In this document: positions 52,602 through 63,735 of the stretch, one piece after another
Layout of the letters: the number at the start of each line of letters is the position of its first letter
Position numbering within the stretch: position 1 is the first letter of the stretch
Source: Aporrectodea caliginosa
Lineage: Eukaryota > Annelida > Clitellata > Crassiclitellata > Lumbricidae
NCBI GenBank assembly: GCA_020284085.1
Contig: JACEVL010000467.1
Span: 970,501 to 1,034,500, forward strand
Length of the DNA: 64,000 bases
Direction of reading: 5' to 3'
Translations under genes and position numbers: made by a program
Notes under the pieces: generated by a model
The model's database searches: none
Seen by the model: only the letters and a program-made list of their open reading frames with translations
Told to the model about the DNA's origin: nothing

Positions 52602-52804
52602 TAGGTCAGTGGAAAACAAGAAACACCTTTAAGAAACGCATCGACAGACAACATTCGGCCATTGTGAATAAGTCGCACTCGTCGGGCATTCACCAGCTTT
52701 AACTATTCTATGGTGTCTCAGTCAGTAAGTAGGCAGCAGGATGGAGTTGGTTCATTAAACTTAGGCCTACTAAACTACAAATGAGGCCTACTAAACTACA
52801 TATC

Positions 52805-52975
52805 ATAGGCGTAGCTATATTGAGGCACGAGGAGGCAGCTGCCTCCTCTTGCTTTTTTATATACTGGAACTTCGATTGACCAATGGCCTCAATGACCAGG
52901 ATTTTGCCAATGGTCTGTAAAGTTGCCTCCTCTAGAATTTAAGTCTCGTTACGTGCCTGCTCCAAACTACATTAT
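52805..52975. mobile_element. Possible degraded TIR element
   Basis: CATAGGCGTAGC at the left resembles the CATGGGCGTA terminus of 30155-30334. The inner GAGGAGGCAGCTGCCTCCTC is a perfect palindrome and GTTGCCTCCTC repeats at the right. No target duplication was found. Confidence 0.45.
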
Positions 52976-53584
52976 CTACTTTGATTTGAATAGATTGGTT
53001 TTCCATGTCCTAAAATCGTTAAATGTCCTTAAATCGTTTAAATGATCAGTTAACTTGCTCTAATGATAATATTTTTAAAAAGATGCAAAATGAACAATGA
53101 TGCCGAAACTCAACAAATTTATTTAACGCATGTAAATTTATTTTTATCAACAATTCTTTAACTTTTGAGCGGTATTTCGCGTACATTAAATTTGTTAGCC
53201 TTTTAATAAGTAATGGCTTAAATTTAAAATATAACAGCGCAGCATAAAGAGCATTGAGGGCTTCCTATGAAATACTAGATATGCGCTACAACATTTTCAG
53301 CTGTTCTTCGGCCCTGGGGTTGAACACCTTTGAGATGTAATCATAAGCGAAAATTTCAGAAAAATATGGAAACCATATCAAGAATTTTTTCGTTTACTGA
53401 TTTGCCATGTTCCTTTTATTGTTTATAAATGTAGCTGTAGTTCCTTTGAATGACACATTGTTTGGTGAGCTGCAACTAGCTAACTGTTAAAAAACTGACA
53501 AGCTATGCCATGCGACCTCATACTCACAATAATAGCCTAATCCCAGCAGCATGGGAAACATTAAAACATTTATGGTCAGAATGA

Positions 53585-53695
53585 TTTATTATAATAAGGA
53601 TGATTCATTCACGATTTCTAAAAACTTTCATGTACACCAAAATCAGCAGTTGGTCGAATAAGGAATATTGTTATTATTATTATATTCGTTTTATT
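53585..53695 (+). mobile_element. Short dispersed retroposon fragment
   Basis: AAGGATGATTCATTCACGAT, AAACTTTCATGTACACCAAA and an AATAAGGAATATTGTTATTATT tail; the sense copy of 28143-28240. Confidence 0.68.
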
Positions 53696-53794
53696 GTTAC
53701 TTAATGTTTCTGTTGCTTCGGAGGACTTAGAGCAACTCCTCTAGTATAACTATTCTCAACTTTGTATTATTTGAGAATAAAACCTTTAACATAG

Positions 53795-54045
53795 CATCGA
53801 CTGATCTGGGTTTGCTCCTAGTCCCTCGCTCGCAGACTACTATTAAGCAGCGGCACTCTCAGTTGCTGGCCTTACGACCTGGAAGGGGCTCCTGCCTGCA
53901 CTCCCGTCTAGTGCCTAGAGGCCACACTACTAAGTTTCTTGCTGACTTAAAGAACACCTTATTTAGCCTTGGTTGGACTGGGAGTGCCTCTGAGTAGATC
54001 ACCTTGAAGGGGCACTATATCAAAGCTCCTTAATAATAATAATAG
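53795..54045 (+). mobile_element. CR1-like ORF2 end and tail abutting CCNJ
   Basis: The decayed frame LGLLLVPRSQT then TTKFLADLKNTLFSLGW is the LT.PR.R ... F...LKT.LF end of a CR1-clade ORF2. It is followed by GGGAGTGCCTCTGAGTAGAT, AAGGGGCACTATATCAAAGC and a (TAA)n tail ending at 54043, 18 bp from the CCNJ start codon. Confidence 0.85.
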
Positions 54046-54060
54046 ATGAAAATGTTACAG

Positions 54061-54340
54061 ATGGAGTTAACTCCAGATTGGTGGGATGGTCCTCTGGCTG
54101 AAGACCACCATGTCTACCTTCGAAGTCGGGAAAAGCTGCTTCTCTACTACCACATGCGTTCTCCGCAACTTGGCAACCGACGATATCTCGTCGACTGGCT
54201 GGCAGTCATTTGCGATGAACACGACATTTGTCCAACGGCGCGACATCTTATGATTGCGCTTCTTGACTATTTCATGGACAACCATGTAATATCAGACCAG
54301 CACCTACGCCTTGCTGCACTTGCTGCATTTCTTATTGCCT
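54061..54340 (+). CDS. CCNJ: CCNJ coding exon 1
   Basis: 93 codons plus one base; ends ...AAFLIA then T|GTAAGA. It carries the first part of the N-terminal cyclin box. The sequence immediately 5' is the (TAA)n tail of a CR1-like fragment, so either the 5' UTR begins in it or an acceptor (TTACAG) sits directly before the ATG. Confidence 0.9.
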
Positions 54341-57300
54341 GTAAGAAAGTTTCCAGTTGATTTTATATTTTTTAGGCTTTTTTGTGATTCCTGGTTGATA
54401 GTGGGATGTGATGATCTCTTGATCTTGTGTTTGGTCTGTGATCTAACATCCCGATTCTGGCTTATTTAAGAGATTTGAAACAGATGAGTCTTGGGCTAGA
54501 ATGGTCCGGACACGTGGACTTTGGAAGGCATGGTGCCCATTCAAACCGGTAGTGAAGGATCTCACCTGATCAGTTCATTGAAAAATAAGCAGGGTCAAGA
54601 CCATAAGGTCGCTATATAAAAACTGGTAAATTTATATTTATTTAACAGTTATGAGTTTGGGCCTACTGAACAGACTGTAAAAACCTCTGGCTAGATTCTG
54701 AATATGCTTATGTACACATCTCATGTCAACGAGCAATGGAAGTCGGTACTGTTGTGAGTTGAGAAGCAATAAGAAATGCACTGACCCCATCATGTCAAGG
54801 GCCGTTGGATTCGTCCATTGCTAGGGTGAAGAGCTGGAATCGAGTGCCTCTTGTATGTTCCACTACCAGACAGGGGAGATTTATTTTTCTATCAAAAGTG
54901 AACCATTGGTTTTGAACCAATAAGAAAATTTAGTGTTGTGATTAGCAAAGCTGCTGCTGCAGATTGGCCCACATAAAATTACATTATATATACAACACCT
55001 AAGTATGATACCTTTCAAACTTCAGCTTTTATTTATTCTACTCATTTTGTTTAGTACATAAATTTTCAGTAGTTTGATTTATGAGTTTTGATTTTCATTG
55101 TCTTCTCTGTGGTTTCAATTCCAGTCTTATTTTTATGTGAATCATCCAAAAAAAATTTTTTCTTCTTTTAACAGGTTCTATCTATTGATTAATGAAACTA
55201 TTAAGTAACAAGAAACTCATCAATGTGACAGTGGTGCATTTCTTTTTTTAGGCAAATTTGAAGAGGTAGAATCTCGAATACCTAAGAAAGCTGATTTAAA
55301 CAAGTTCAATGCTCCACAAACCGCTTTCACTGCAAAAGAATTCTTAGAAATGGAGTTCAAGTTTCTCCGGTTTTTCAACTGGCACATCAGCTTTCCAACG
55401 GCCACGCATTTCTTTGATTACTTTTTTGTTGACGGCATGGCAGACGCTGACCTGTCTTCTTGGGGCTCGGTTGGGTTTGAAAAGGCAAAGTTGTATCTGA
55501 CAAAGTATGCCATCTACTTTCTTGAAATCAGCCTGCAAGGTATGCTGCAGACACTTCGCTTATTGATTATTTCCTTAATTTAAAAACCTATAAGTTTTTG
55601 TTACTCGAGCACAGATGCGAGTATGTGGGTCAATGTTCCCTCTAAAGCAAAGGTTTTGCAAGCCTTGTCATCTACTGAGCAGCAGTGTTGTGCACGAGAC
55701 CAAAATTCCAAGACCAAGACCGAGACCAAGACCGCGTGGTTCAAGACCAAGACCGAGACCAAGACCGCGTGGTCCAAGACCAAGACCGAGACCAAGACCG
55801 CGTGGTCCAAGACCAAGACCGAGACCGCGTGGTCCAAGACCGAGACCGAGACCAAGACCGCATCACCCAGGACCAAGATCTAATCCTCAAGACCATAAAC
55901 GCAATTCTCAGTTGCAGCGCTACATATTCCCATTATTCATATCAGATTCTTATTATAATAATAGTTAGGGCCTATGGTTTTTATCCCCAAGTCTTCGAGG
56001 TCTCATGAAGAGCACACTACAGCTAAACACACTGTCAGCAGGTGCAGGTGTTGCGGAATACAAAAAACTTTGCCAGTAGAGAAAATTTCCGCACCAAATA
56101 CCTGATCTGCATCGTTCACCCGACTACTGATTTTGCCTCGAGAAACTGCATCAGTGTAAGCTTAACTAGTCACTAGAGCACCAGAGGTCATGGTTATCTG
56201 TGCCTCAACGTTCTCTTGTCGCTTCTGATAAGAAGCGAACAACCCGGTCATCTCTCATTCTCTCGCTTTGTCCTATATAATAGGCGGATCGTCGCATGAA
56301 TTCGAAGCTATCTCAGAAGTCCCTGAATAACCGAAAATATCGACAACATTTAACAAATAATCCACTCTAGTTCCTACCAAAGGCCAAACCAAAGGCGCAA
56401 GACCAAGACCAAAGGCGAATGACCGAGACCAGACGCCCAAGACCAAGACCACACCCTTAAGACCAAGACCAAGACCGCACCTTTAAAGACCAAGACCGAG
56501 ACCAAGACCGGCACATTCGAGACCAAGACCAAGACCGCATTTTTTCGGTCTTGAGACGGTCTCGAGACCAAGACCGCGGTCTCGAGACCACATCACTGCT
56601 GAGCAGTGACTGCAAGAGACGTGGGCAATGACAGAATGATGCAGATGAGTGTACTTTATTTGCCATTATTTTAGAGCACTATATTGCGCTGTGCAGTGTG
56701 ACTATACCGCTGTGTGACTTATTCGTACTGAAATTTGAACTTTAAAGAAAAGAATGACTTTTGCCTGATGTTAAAGCATTAAAAATTTCTCATCTGTGAC
56801 ACTGTGCAGGCATCATAGGTACTTGCGTGGGCAAGCAACAGGCGATGCATAGCTTAGTGAGAACATTGATGTGGGTCACTAAGAATTCAAACATTTATAC
56901 CATTACATCAGTTGGGCTCTGCAATGTCTGCATGTCTTTCAGTCTCAGCCAAACTACAAATTGTCTTACTAATTAATAAATACCTTAATTACCTTCAACA
57001 GAAACTCATTATATCATGCTCCATTAATAACAAGAACTCTGCTGATATTGTTGGAAACATGAATTGTAAATCTGATTAGAGTTGTAGAAACTGACCTCAT
57101 AGCATGACATTGTCTTAGGGTGTTTCTTGATATGGCTTATAAAGACAGCATTATAAGGGGCCATCCAATTAGTTTGTATGCATGGAGGCAGAGGGGGCAT
57201 TAACCCAAATGCATTGTGCTTGCGTATTGGGGGTCTACTGATAATGTACACATGCATAGGATGGGGTGAAACCTCAGTAATAATTTGTCTTTTGTTAGCC

Positions 57301-59178
57301 TTCAAATGAGCCACAGTTCAGTTTTTAGCTATCAGACAATTACTACCGGGGAAGTAGGACTGCAGGAGAGTTGTGACTTGTATGGTGGTGGACTATTATT
57401 TTTTACTAAACACGTTAATATTATTAATCCTTGAATGTTTCTGCATGGATTATTAATATAGACCGTTGTATAGAATTTGGGGGTGCGTCAAGTGTACGTA
57501 TGCAGGTGGGGAGTGTAGAAAAGTACACATGAGTACAGGGAGGGGCCAATTTTTCTGGATTTCTGCATACATACTAAATGGATAGCCCCTAATGTGACAT
57601 CGTTATATGATGTCTGTTGATATGAATTTGGATGAGGGATGGGTGGCTCTTCGGCGTGTCAACACCGACTAAGCGTGCGCTAGTTTTGAGCGCCTCCGAG
57701 TAGTTTCCTGGAAGGGGCGCTATATAAATTCCCGAATGAATGAATGAATGAATGAATGACTTATAAAGACAACATTAGAATGCTTTTCTTGTGTATATTG
57801 TTGTGCTTCAGACTACACGTACAGATGTTCTTTGCCGTCTCTTGTCTGTGCTGCAGCCATTGCTGCTGCTCGCATCTGTCTGAAGATGCGCCTGCCATGG
57901 CCTCTGTCACTGCAGAAGCGAACTTCCTACCAGTGGTCGGACATTTATGTTCTTGTCGACAAAATGCTCACGTAAGTAATAAAGAGCATTCATCTGTTCC
58001 AACGTACAAATGAATAAATCAATCTATCAATCAATCAATATTCGTTTAATCATGAAACCAAGCTGTCACAGACAGTAAATTGTTACAGGCAGTAAATAGC
58101 TAATGTCATTAACAAGGACAAATCATGTATCTTTCCTACTGACGTATTATGGGAGAAGCAGATACTTATAAAAATTTCAGAATATGCCCATATAAAGTAC
58201 CCGTGAAATAAAGTTTCGATCGTCTTTGGGTGGTAGATTGAATTGAAATGAATGAGTAGTGCCATTTGGCATCACTTATTAATATTAATTAATTGGTATG
58301 TGAGTGTAGAGGGGCAGAGATGTTGTTTGCATGCAGGTACTGATATATAGTTTTCAAATTTTGCTGTTTTGCCGTAACAGATTTTAAACAAAGGCTCATC
58401 CAGCTGTTTAAGGGAGATCAGGAATCCTATTTCTACAGATTTACATCCATCAGTTGTTCTAGAGCCCAGGTTATTAATTGCAAGACTTCATCTTGGTAAA
58501 CATAAGTCTCACAGTCCTGGTTAAATCAGACATTTTGAAAAACAACAAGCGTGTTTATTGTATTCTATTTGTATACTGCATATCGAAGAACTGATAATAA
58601 TGCCATACTTTTCTACAATTTTGATCTGTTTTTATAGCACCAATAAAACCTCTTACTTGCATTGACCTAAGCACAATAAGTAATCTTAATGCCCTATCAG
58701 AGAATCTGATGTTTGCTATTTCATGTTTATGTATATAACGATCAGTGTATGACACAGTAGCCAATTGGTTTGAGCGCTTGCCTCCTTAGACCTAGCACAA
58801 AGTGTTCGGTTTCAAGCCTCTCATGAAATGGTTCCTGTGTAGGGACTTTGAGCAACTCCCTAACAGACAATGGCTTAGCCCATCAACTGTTGCTTAGTTA
58901 TTATTATTGGCACTTAATCAATACTGATGAAACTTTTACTGTAATATCTTGGCAGAACACACAAGCAAGAGGAGCAGGCATCACAGTCACAGCCAGATAT
59001 TTCAGAGTCTTCCAACCATTCGACTGGTTCTTCTAGCGCTAACACTCCAGAATCGTCCAATCCAGAAAGCATTGCTCAGGCAACATCAGAGGGCCGAGCA
59101 GTGCAGCCAAGCACTTACACCAAGGTTATCACGAACGACAACAGCTGCGATATGGTCAAAGAAAGAGGATCGGTATAG
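54061..59178 (+). CDS. CCNJ: Cyclin J, complete coding region in four exons
   Basis: Exons 54061-54340, 55252-55539, 57812-57971 and 58956-59178 join in frame to 316 residues. The start [10 protein letters not shown] corresponds to the known cyclin J start (MELExxWW). Residues about 10-105 form the N-terminal cyclin box ([32 protein letters not shown], with the cyclin Lys/Glu pair in CKFEE). About 105-235 form the second box ([60 protein letters not shown]). The tail is Ser/Gln-rich and shorter than in vertebrates, whose proteins are near 370 residues. Cyclin J is a poorly understood cyclin-box protein; Drosophila CycJ acts in oogenesis. Two in-frame ATGs lie upstream at 54046 and 54052, but the family start and an AG directly before 54061 favour 54061. 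Confidence 0.93.
54341..55251 (+). other. CCNJ intron 1
   Basis: Bounded by GTAAGA and TTTTTTTAG. It contains a weak CR1-like trace near 54590-54625; no other gene. Confidence 0.8.
55252..55539 (+). CDS. CCNJ: CCNJ coding exon 2
   Basis: The acceptor follows TTCTTTTTTTAG. It restores Cys, then [12 protein letters not shown], and continues to LEISLQ plus one base at the donor CAAG|GTATGC. It holds the end of cyclin box 1 and most of box 2. Confidence 0.93.
55683..56598. mobile_element. 916-bp hAT-type element in CCNJ intron 2, perfect 8-bp TSD
   Basis: The ends CAGTGTTGTGCACGAGACC and GGTCTCGAGACCACATCACTG-like are inverted. They are flanked by CTGAGCAG at 55675-55682 and 56599-56606. Both arms are made of GACCAAGACCGAGACCAAGA-type hexamer-based repeats, about 170 bp at the left and 200 bp (inverted sense partly) at the right. 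They surround ~500 bp of unique sequence without a transposase. Confidence 0.9.
55700..55880. repeat. GACCAAGACCGC minisatellite
   Basis: Imperfect 33-bp units built of CCAAGACCAAGACCGAGA and CCGCGTGGTC; open in several frames (Arg/Pro-rich) but not coding. Confidence 0.9.
57645..57760 (+). mobile_element. CR1-like 3' tip
   Basis: TTGAGCGCCTCCGAGTAGTT, AAGGGGCGCTATATAAATTC and a (GAAT)n tail ending 50 bp before CCNJ exon 3. Confidence 0.82.
57812..57971 (+). CDS. CCNJ: CCNJ coding exon 3
   Basis: The acceptor follows GTGCTTCAG. It begins with the Asp/Tyr pair seen in cyclin J ([20 protein letters not shown]) and ends VLVDKMLT at the donor CTCAC|GTAAGT, phase 2. It completes the second cyclin box. 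Confidence 0.92.
58956..59178 (+). CDS. CCNJ: CCNJ coding exon 4 with stop codon
   Basis: The acceptor follows CTTGGCAG. It encodes a low-complexity tail ([17 protein letters not shown], then Ser/Thr/Asn/Pro-rich) ending KERGSV and TAG at 59176. The tail is not conserved at sequence level, but the frame follows directly from exon 3. Confidence 0.85.
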
Positions 59179-62100
59179 CAAGATCGATGTAGTGGAATTT
59201 TGAAGAAAATGTGAGCCCTTGGGAAATGTGCTCTCATACATTTATGTTGCTCATGAATTTGTCTTTCATCACATTGTAATGTCGACAATGTAAAACTTTC
59301 TACTGTCGTCAAACATTCCACGTTTTCTTTTGTGAAGTAGAGTGAACTTTCGTGGCCTTAAATGTTGACTTATTGCCTGTAAGGTAAATACTGTTTAAAT
59401 GTTGACTTACGGCCCATAGAAGTGCAGAATGTATTGCAGCTTAAATATTTAATTTCCCTTGCACTTAACTCTCATTCCAAGTGCAATGAATGTGGCTTAA
59501 CTGTGAACCATAAAAGTGAAAAGAAATAGCATTTAAATTGGAGTTGAAAACTTAGCCTGACAAATATGTTTAGAGTCTTGCTCATATTTCACAATTTAAA
59601 ATTAATGAATAATACTTATAACGTTTAATTTTTTCTTTGCAAATTACAACAACAATTTATTAATCTGTTTTTAAGAGTTTAAAATGAAAATTGAAATTGA
59701 TGCCCTCATTTTCCCCTTAATCTGCCCTAGTACTAATTGGTGCACTTGTCTGAAATGAGCAAAAATTATAATGCCTGTTAATAGAAATATAAAAATATTA
59801 GACTGGACTAATTGTTGAAGGTGCTTGACGTATTCGTTCATTTCTTTATTAATCACATAAAATAATATTTACTGTGTTCCACTGTTCCTCTATTGGTATC
59901 TATGCATATTCTACAGGTGCTTTTTCTGTATAACAACTAAGTCACTTTATTTCATCATGTAATGTACAGAAAATTATCAGGTGATGTGTCCTAGAAAATG
60001 CTCAGGCATTCAAATATTTTGAAGTGTATATATATTTGAAAAGTTTTTCTAGGTATTTTCTTAATGTAGCAATATTTTTTCAAACACACTTTATTCAGTC
60101 ATTTCTGTGATGCTCAGGAGATTTGTCATTAACATGAAAGTTGGTTTAATGTAACAACAAGTCTTCCAACTTCATTGAGAAGACATATATTATATTGTAT
60201 CAAGATTTAGCGGTTTACACAAGGTTCTTAAGTTGTAACTCAGGTTAAAAGCACTTGAAAATGTTGTTGTAGTAAACATTAAAATCTTGATGTTATCTTA
60301 ATAACTTTGTTTTACAGCTGCAGTGACTCTGCTTAAATTTTATGTGTTTTCATAATTACTGACTTTGTCTTCCATCGGTCTTTGTCATTACCAGAAAAAG
60401 CTACATTGTTTCGCAGATTCAGAAGTGTTCACTACTATTAGTATTAGCAGGTCTGCATGAACATTTTTACAAATTACTGTAAGATAATTAAAAGAATGCT
60501 TGATGGTATGCTATCTGATCACTTTCCTGCAATGTTTGTAATAACAGTTATGTTTGCCTTCAGTTGTCGTTCACAGGCTTATTTCTGATACTTTCCTGAC
60601 CGCAGATATCTCAGTTATCAGTCATTGATCTGTAATCTCAAGCCTCTAGTCTGAAGAACTAGTAAAGTTTGTTTACTTCATGGTTTTTGTATGAAATGAT
60701 TGAAATGTTGATATTTTATTTCATCAGTATTAGCTAATTTCAGCCAGTCATTCTTGGAACTCTTAGCCATTTTATAAATGCAAATGACTTATACATTGTT
60801 TGCTTTTTGGCTCCATCATATCTAGTTTGATGAGTTACAAGTGCCATCGTGAAAGTTTCATGTGTTAACATGATATGTTCTTACCAACAAACTTCCTTGT
60901 GTTGTAAGCAGTATTAATAAGCAGTATCTGCCTGTAGGCAGATTTTCTACATCTTATTTACTATTTGTTTCTAGACGTTTACAACAATATATGAGTAAAA
61001 CTGTGTGTGAAAATCTTAAAGGTGTTAACATGTGCGAGAATATGAGGGTATAAACGTATTTGAATTTGTATTCTGTTAAAATCTCGTGGAGGACAGCCTA
61101 TGCAAATCTCAGGATAGAATTTATAAAAAAAATTCACAATAGAATTGGCCACACAAATGTTTGTAATCAAATCGGCCAGAAGAATCTCAGGGTATAGTTG
61201 GTTTTGAAAATCTCAGGAAATAAAGCGCTAATGTGGATTTTTAAGAAACGTGGTTTCCGATCAAGGAAGAGTAGCGTAATCTCATGCCTGTATCAGTGAT
61301 GATCCTTGATGTTCTTAAGTCTGGGGTCTAAGATGACTTGCAGAAAACAGTAGCGTTGTTTCTTGTGCTATATAACTATGCAGCTGCAGTGCCTTTTCCG
61401 AGAAGTGTAAACTTAAGTTTGTTGGGGTTAAATTAAAAATCTTAATTTTGTTTCGATTGCAAGAATTGTTATTAGACAGTTCTGTATTAACCAACATATC
61501 TGGTTCATAATGAATTTGGAATGAACAATACTCACTATTATTTAGAACTTGATGAGAATACACAGGTTTGTGGCAAGGCAGTGTAGCTGACAAACCCTAG
61601 CTTCAGTAGTGTCAGTAGCTGAGCCACAGGCAGACTCGGCCTGTCTCTCTGTCTCTTGACTGATTTGAGCATTAACATATATGTTTGAGATTTACACCCT
61701 AAAACTAATTTCCAAACGTCATGTTAACTTCCTCTCTGCTTCAGGTTTAAGGCATTGCATTCAGATTTTGACTACTGGATGATTATTTTTATGAATCAGC
61801 AACTCTTATAATGCCTATGTCTAATGCGCATGGCATCAACCGATGGTGCGTCAAAACCAAACTGTAATTAGATCAATACCCTGAAGGTATTACACTGAGA
61901 CAGAGAGATTGTTCTGGTGGATAAGACAATGGATGAGCTGAAAGCAAATGCATTTTTGGAGAAAACAATTGTAATGATTGTTTTTGCAGGAAACAATGGT
62001 TCTGATTGCTGTATTATTGAGTGAAGTGTTGTCTTGTAGTAGTGATGACTGATGGTGATTAAAAATTGGTATCAGTTATAATATTATTTAAAATGACGTT

Positions 62101-63540
62101 AATCACAGCGTTCAGTTCTGAGTTTTCTGAAAATGCCGAGACTTCAGGCATAACTGGTTATGTATCTCTGCAACAAAATCTCGGTTGCATATTGCAAAAC
62201 TTTGATTTCAAAAACTTTGTTCATTTGCGTCAGTAATTTATCACTGATAATGGTGATTATTAGTATTGTAATACTATGATTAATTGTATATTTCATATTA
62301 TGTGGAACTGCATTTCAAGTCCACTTTTTTGTTTCCATCTCAGTTTTGTCTCATGGGATTCTGCTTACTTACAAAACTCAAACTAGTACTACGGTTTGTT
62401 AATCGTAAATATTTGCTTCAACTTTTGATTGCTCAAACTGTATACAGGCTGGAAATTTGAAAGTTAGCCTACTTAATGAAATTGTAAGACTTTCCTTTCA
62501 AGAGTTGACTTCTCTTGTTTTCTTTGTTAAGAATTTGTCTGTAGTTTATGAGAAACAAAATGTGAACGCTGCTTTTCCTTCTTAAAAGAAGCAAAGACGT
62601 GTGTTTTGTTTCAGTTATTTGCAATATCATGAATTGCTGGAAAACTGTGATAATTGAAGAAGTAATTACTGTGTTCACAGGAATGGTTTCTGTTAGTAGT
62701 GATGTAAAGTCATATCCAGAAATTATTATTTTTTGTTTGCATAACTGACGTGCTGAAGTTGATGTTAGAATTTTACCACACACTAGGCCACCCAAACTAA
62801 AATGGGGTAAGGGTAGAAAACTTATACCCAAAACGCCATACTTATTTCAGGGAAACCTGCCTGTGCTGCCATATTATTTCAGGGTGGATTTTAGTTTTTT
62901 ATTATGCACAAGATAATGGCATTAATACCTCGCCCAGCTTTGTTTCTTTTAAACCTTTCTGCTTTAAAGTAAAATATCTATCACGCTTAAGCCAAAGCTG
63001 GATATCAGGTTTCAACATCGTTTGATTCGTTTCTCACTAGATTAGAAACCCATTATGCGGTCTAATGCTGGCTTTGGAGGAGTGGGTATACATGTATATG
63101 TTCCAACTGATAAGAAAATCCCATGTGGCATATGTGGTAAACAAGCCGTCTTTATCTGTGATAACTGGATGTATGTACTGTATCACATTCATCAATGTAT
63201 ATAATTCATATATATCAATGTATGTACTCTATATACATTCATCAACATATATAATACATTATATCAAACAATATATATATTGGTATATACCTATATCTAT
63301 TGACAACTTTGTGTTAATTGATATATATGAATCACATGTATAACATTTCTAATACTCTTCAGAAAATGATTCAGTTCTTTGCTATAGTCGTGCAATTGTT
63401 TTATTCGTGATTTCATTTTGTTATTTTGTCGTATTCAAATAACAAAACTTTATCAGTAAATTCACATGGTAGTTATTCGTCTAGTGCTATACACCACACC
63501 ACTAGATGTGACTAGTTGTGTGGTGTATAACACTGCTCCA
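59179..63540 (+). other. CCNJ 3' UTR and downstream flank
   Basis: AT-rich single-copy DNA with no supported exon. Cyclin J transcripts have long 3' UTRs in other animals, so part of this is probably transcribed. Several AATAAA-like signals occur (for example near 61218), but the cleavage site cannot be chosen by eye. Confidence 0.5.
63478..63535. repeat. Imperfect hairpin
   Basis: AGTGCTATACACCACACCAC and its partner GTTGTGTGGTGTATAACACT pair at 21 of 23 positions around ATGTGA. Confidence 0.75.
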
Positions 63541-63544
63541 CAGT

Positions 63545-63735
63545 CATTCACTTGGATATTTCTGTGCTGATGATACCCAAATCATTTGACAGTTTGGCTT
63601 GTCACTCGTCAGTACAGCTGTTGTCCACTGCCTTGGGAGGAGGTACAGTCTTGGAATGGTAGCCAATAAACTCCTCATTAACCCACTGAAGACTGAATTT
63701 CTACTATTTCTACTATTGGGCACTCCACATCAACA
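63545..63735 (+). mobile_element. CR1/L2-like reverse-transcriptase fragment
   Basis: The plus frame reads YFCADDTQII, stop, then VANKLLINPLKTEFLLF. CADDTQ is the RT catalytic Y-A-D-D-type motif, followed by the N.L.LN..KTEFL block. Interrupted by a stop. Confidence 0.85.

Larger units (their letters stand above)
52602..54060. promoter_or_regulatory. Intergenic region between divergent ADAM and CCNJ genes
   Basis: About 1.46 kb between two divergent start codons must hold both 5' ends unless either gene has a distant non-coding first exon. The part closest to ADAM exon 1 (52602-52740) is unique sequence. The rest includes a degenerate TIR-like element (52805-52975), AT-rich sequence, a SINE-like fragment (53585-53695) and a CR1 3' fragment (53795-54045). 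No convincing TATA box or initiator was singled out. Confidence 0.5.

Noticed and set aside
52263..52472. 69-residue minus-strand open frame just after ADAM exon 1
   Set aside because: It lies past the consensus donor at 52480 and has no recognised motif; probably intron 1.
52466..52702. 78-residue plus-strand open frame opposite ADAM exon 1
   Set aside because: Antisense shadow of the exon; no motif and no splice context on the plus strand.
55601..56008. Arg/Pro- and Asp/Gln-rich open frames in CCNJ intron 2
   Set aside because: Translations of the GACCAAGACCG repeat inside a transposon, open in several frames.
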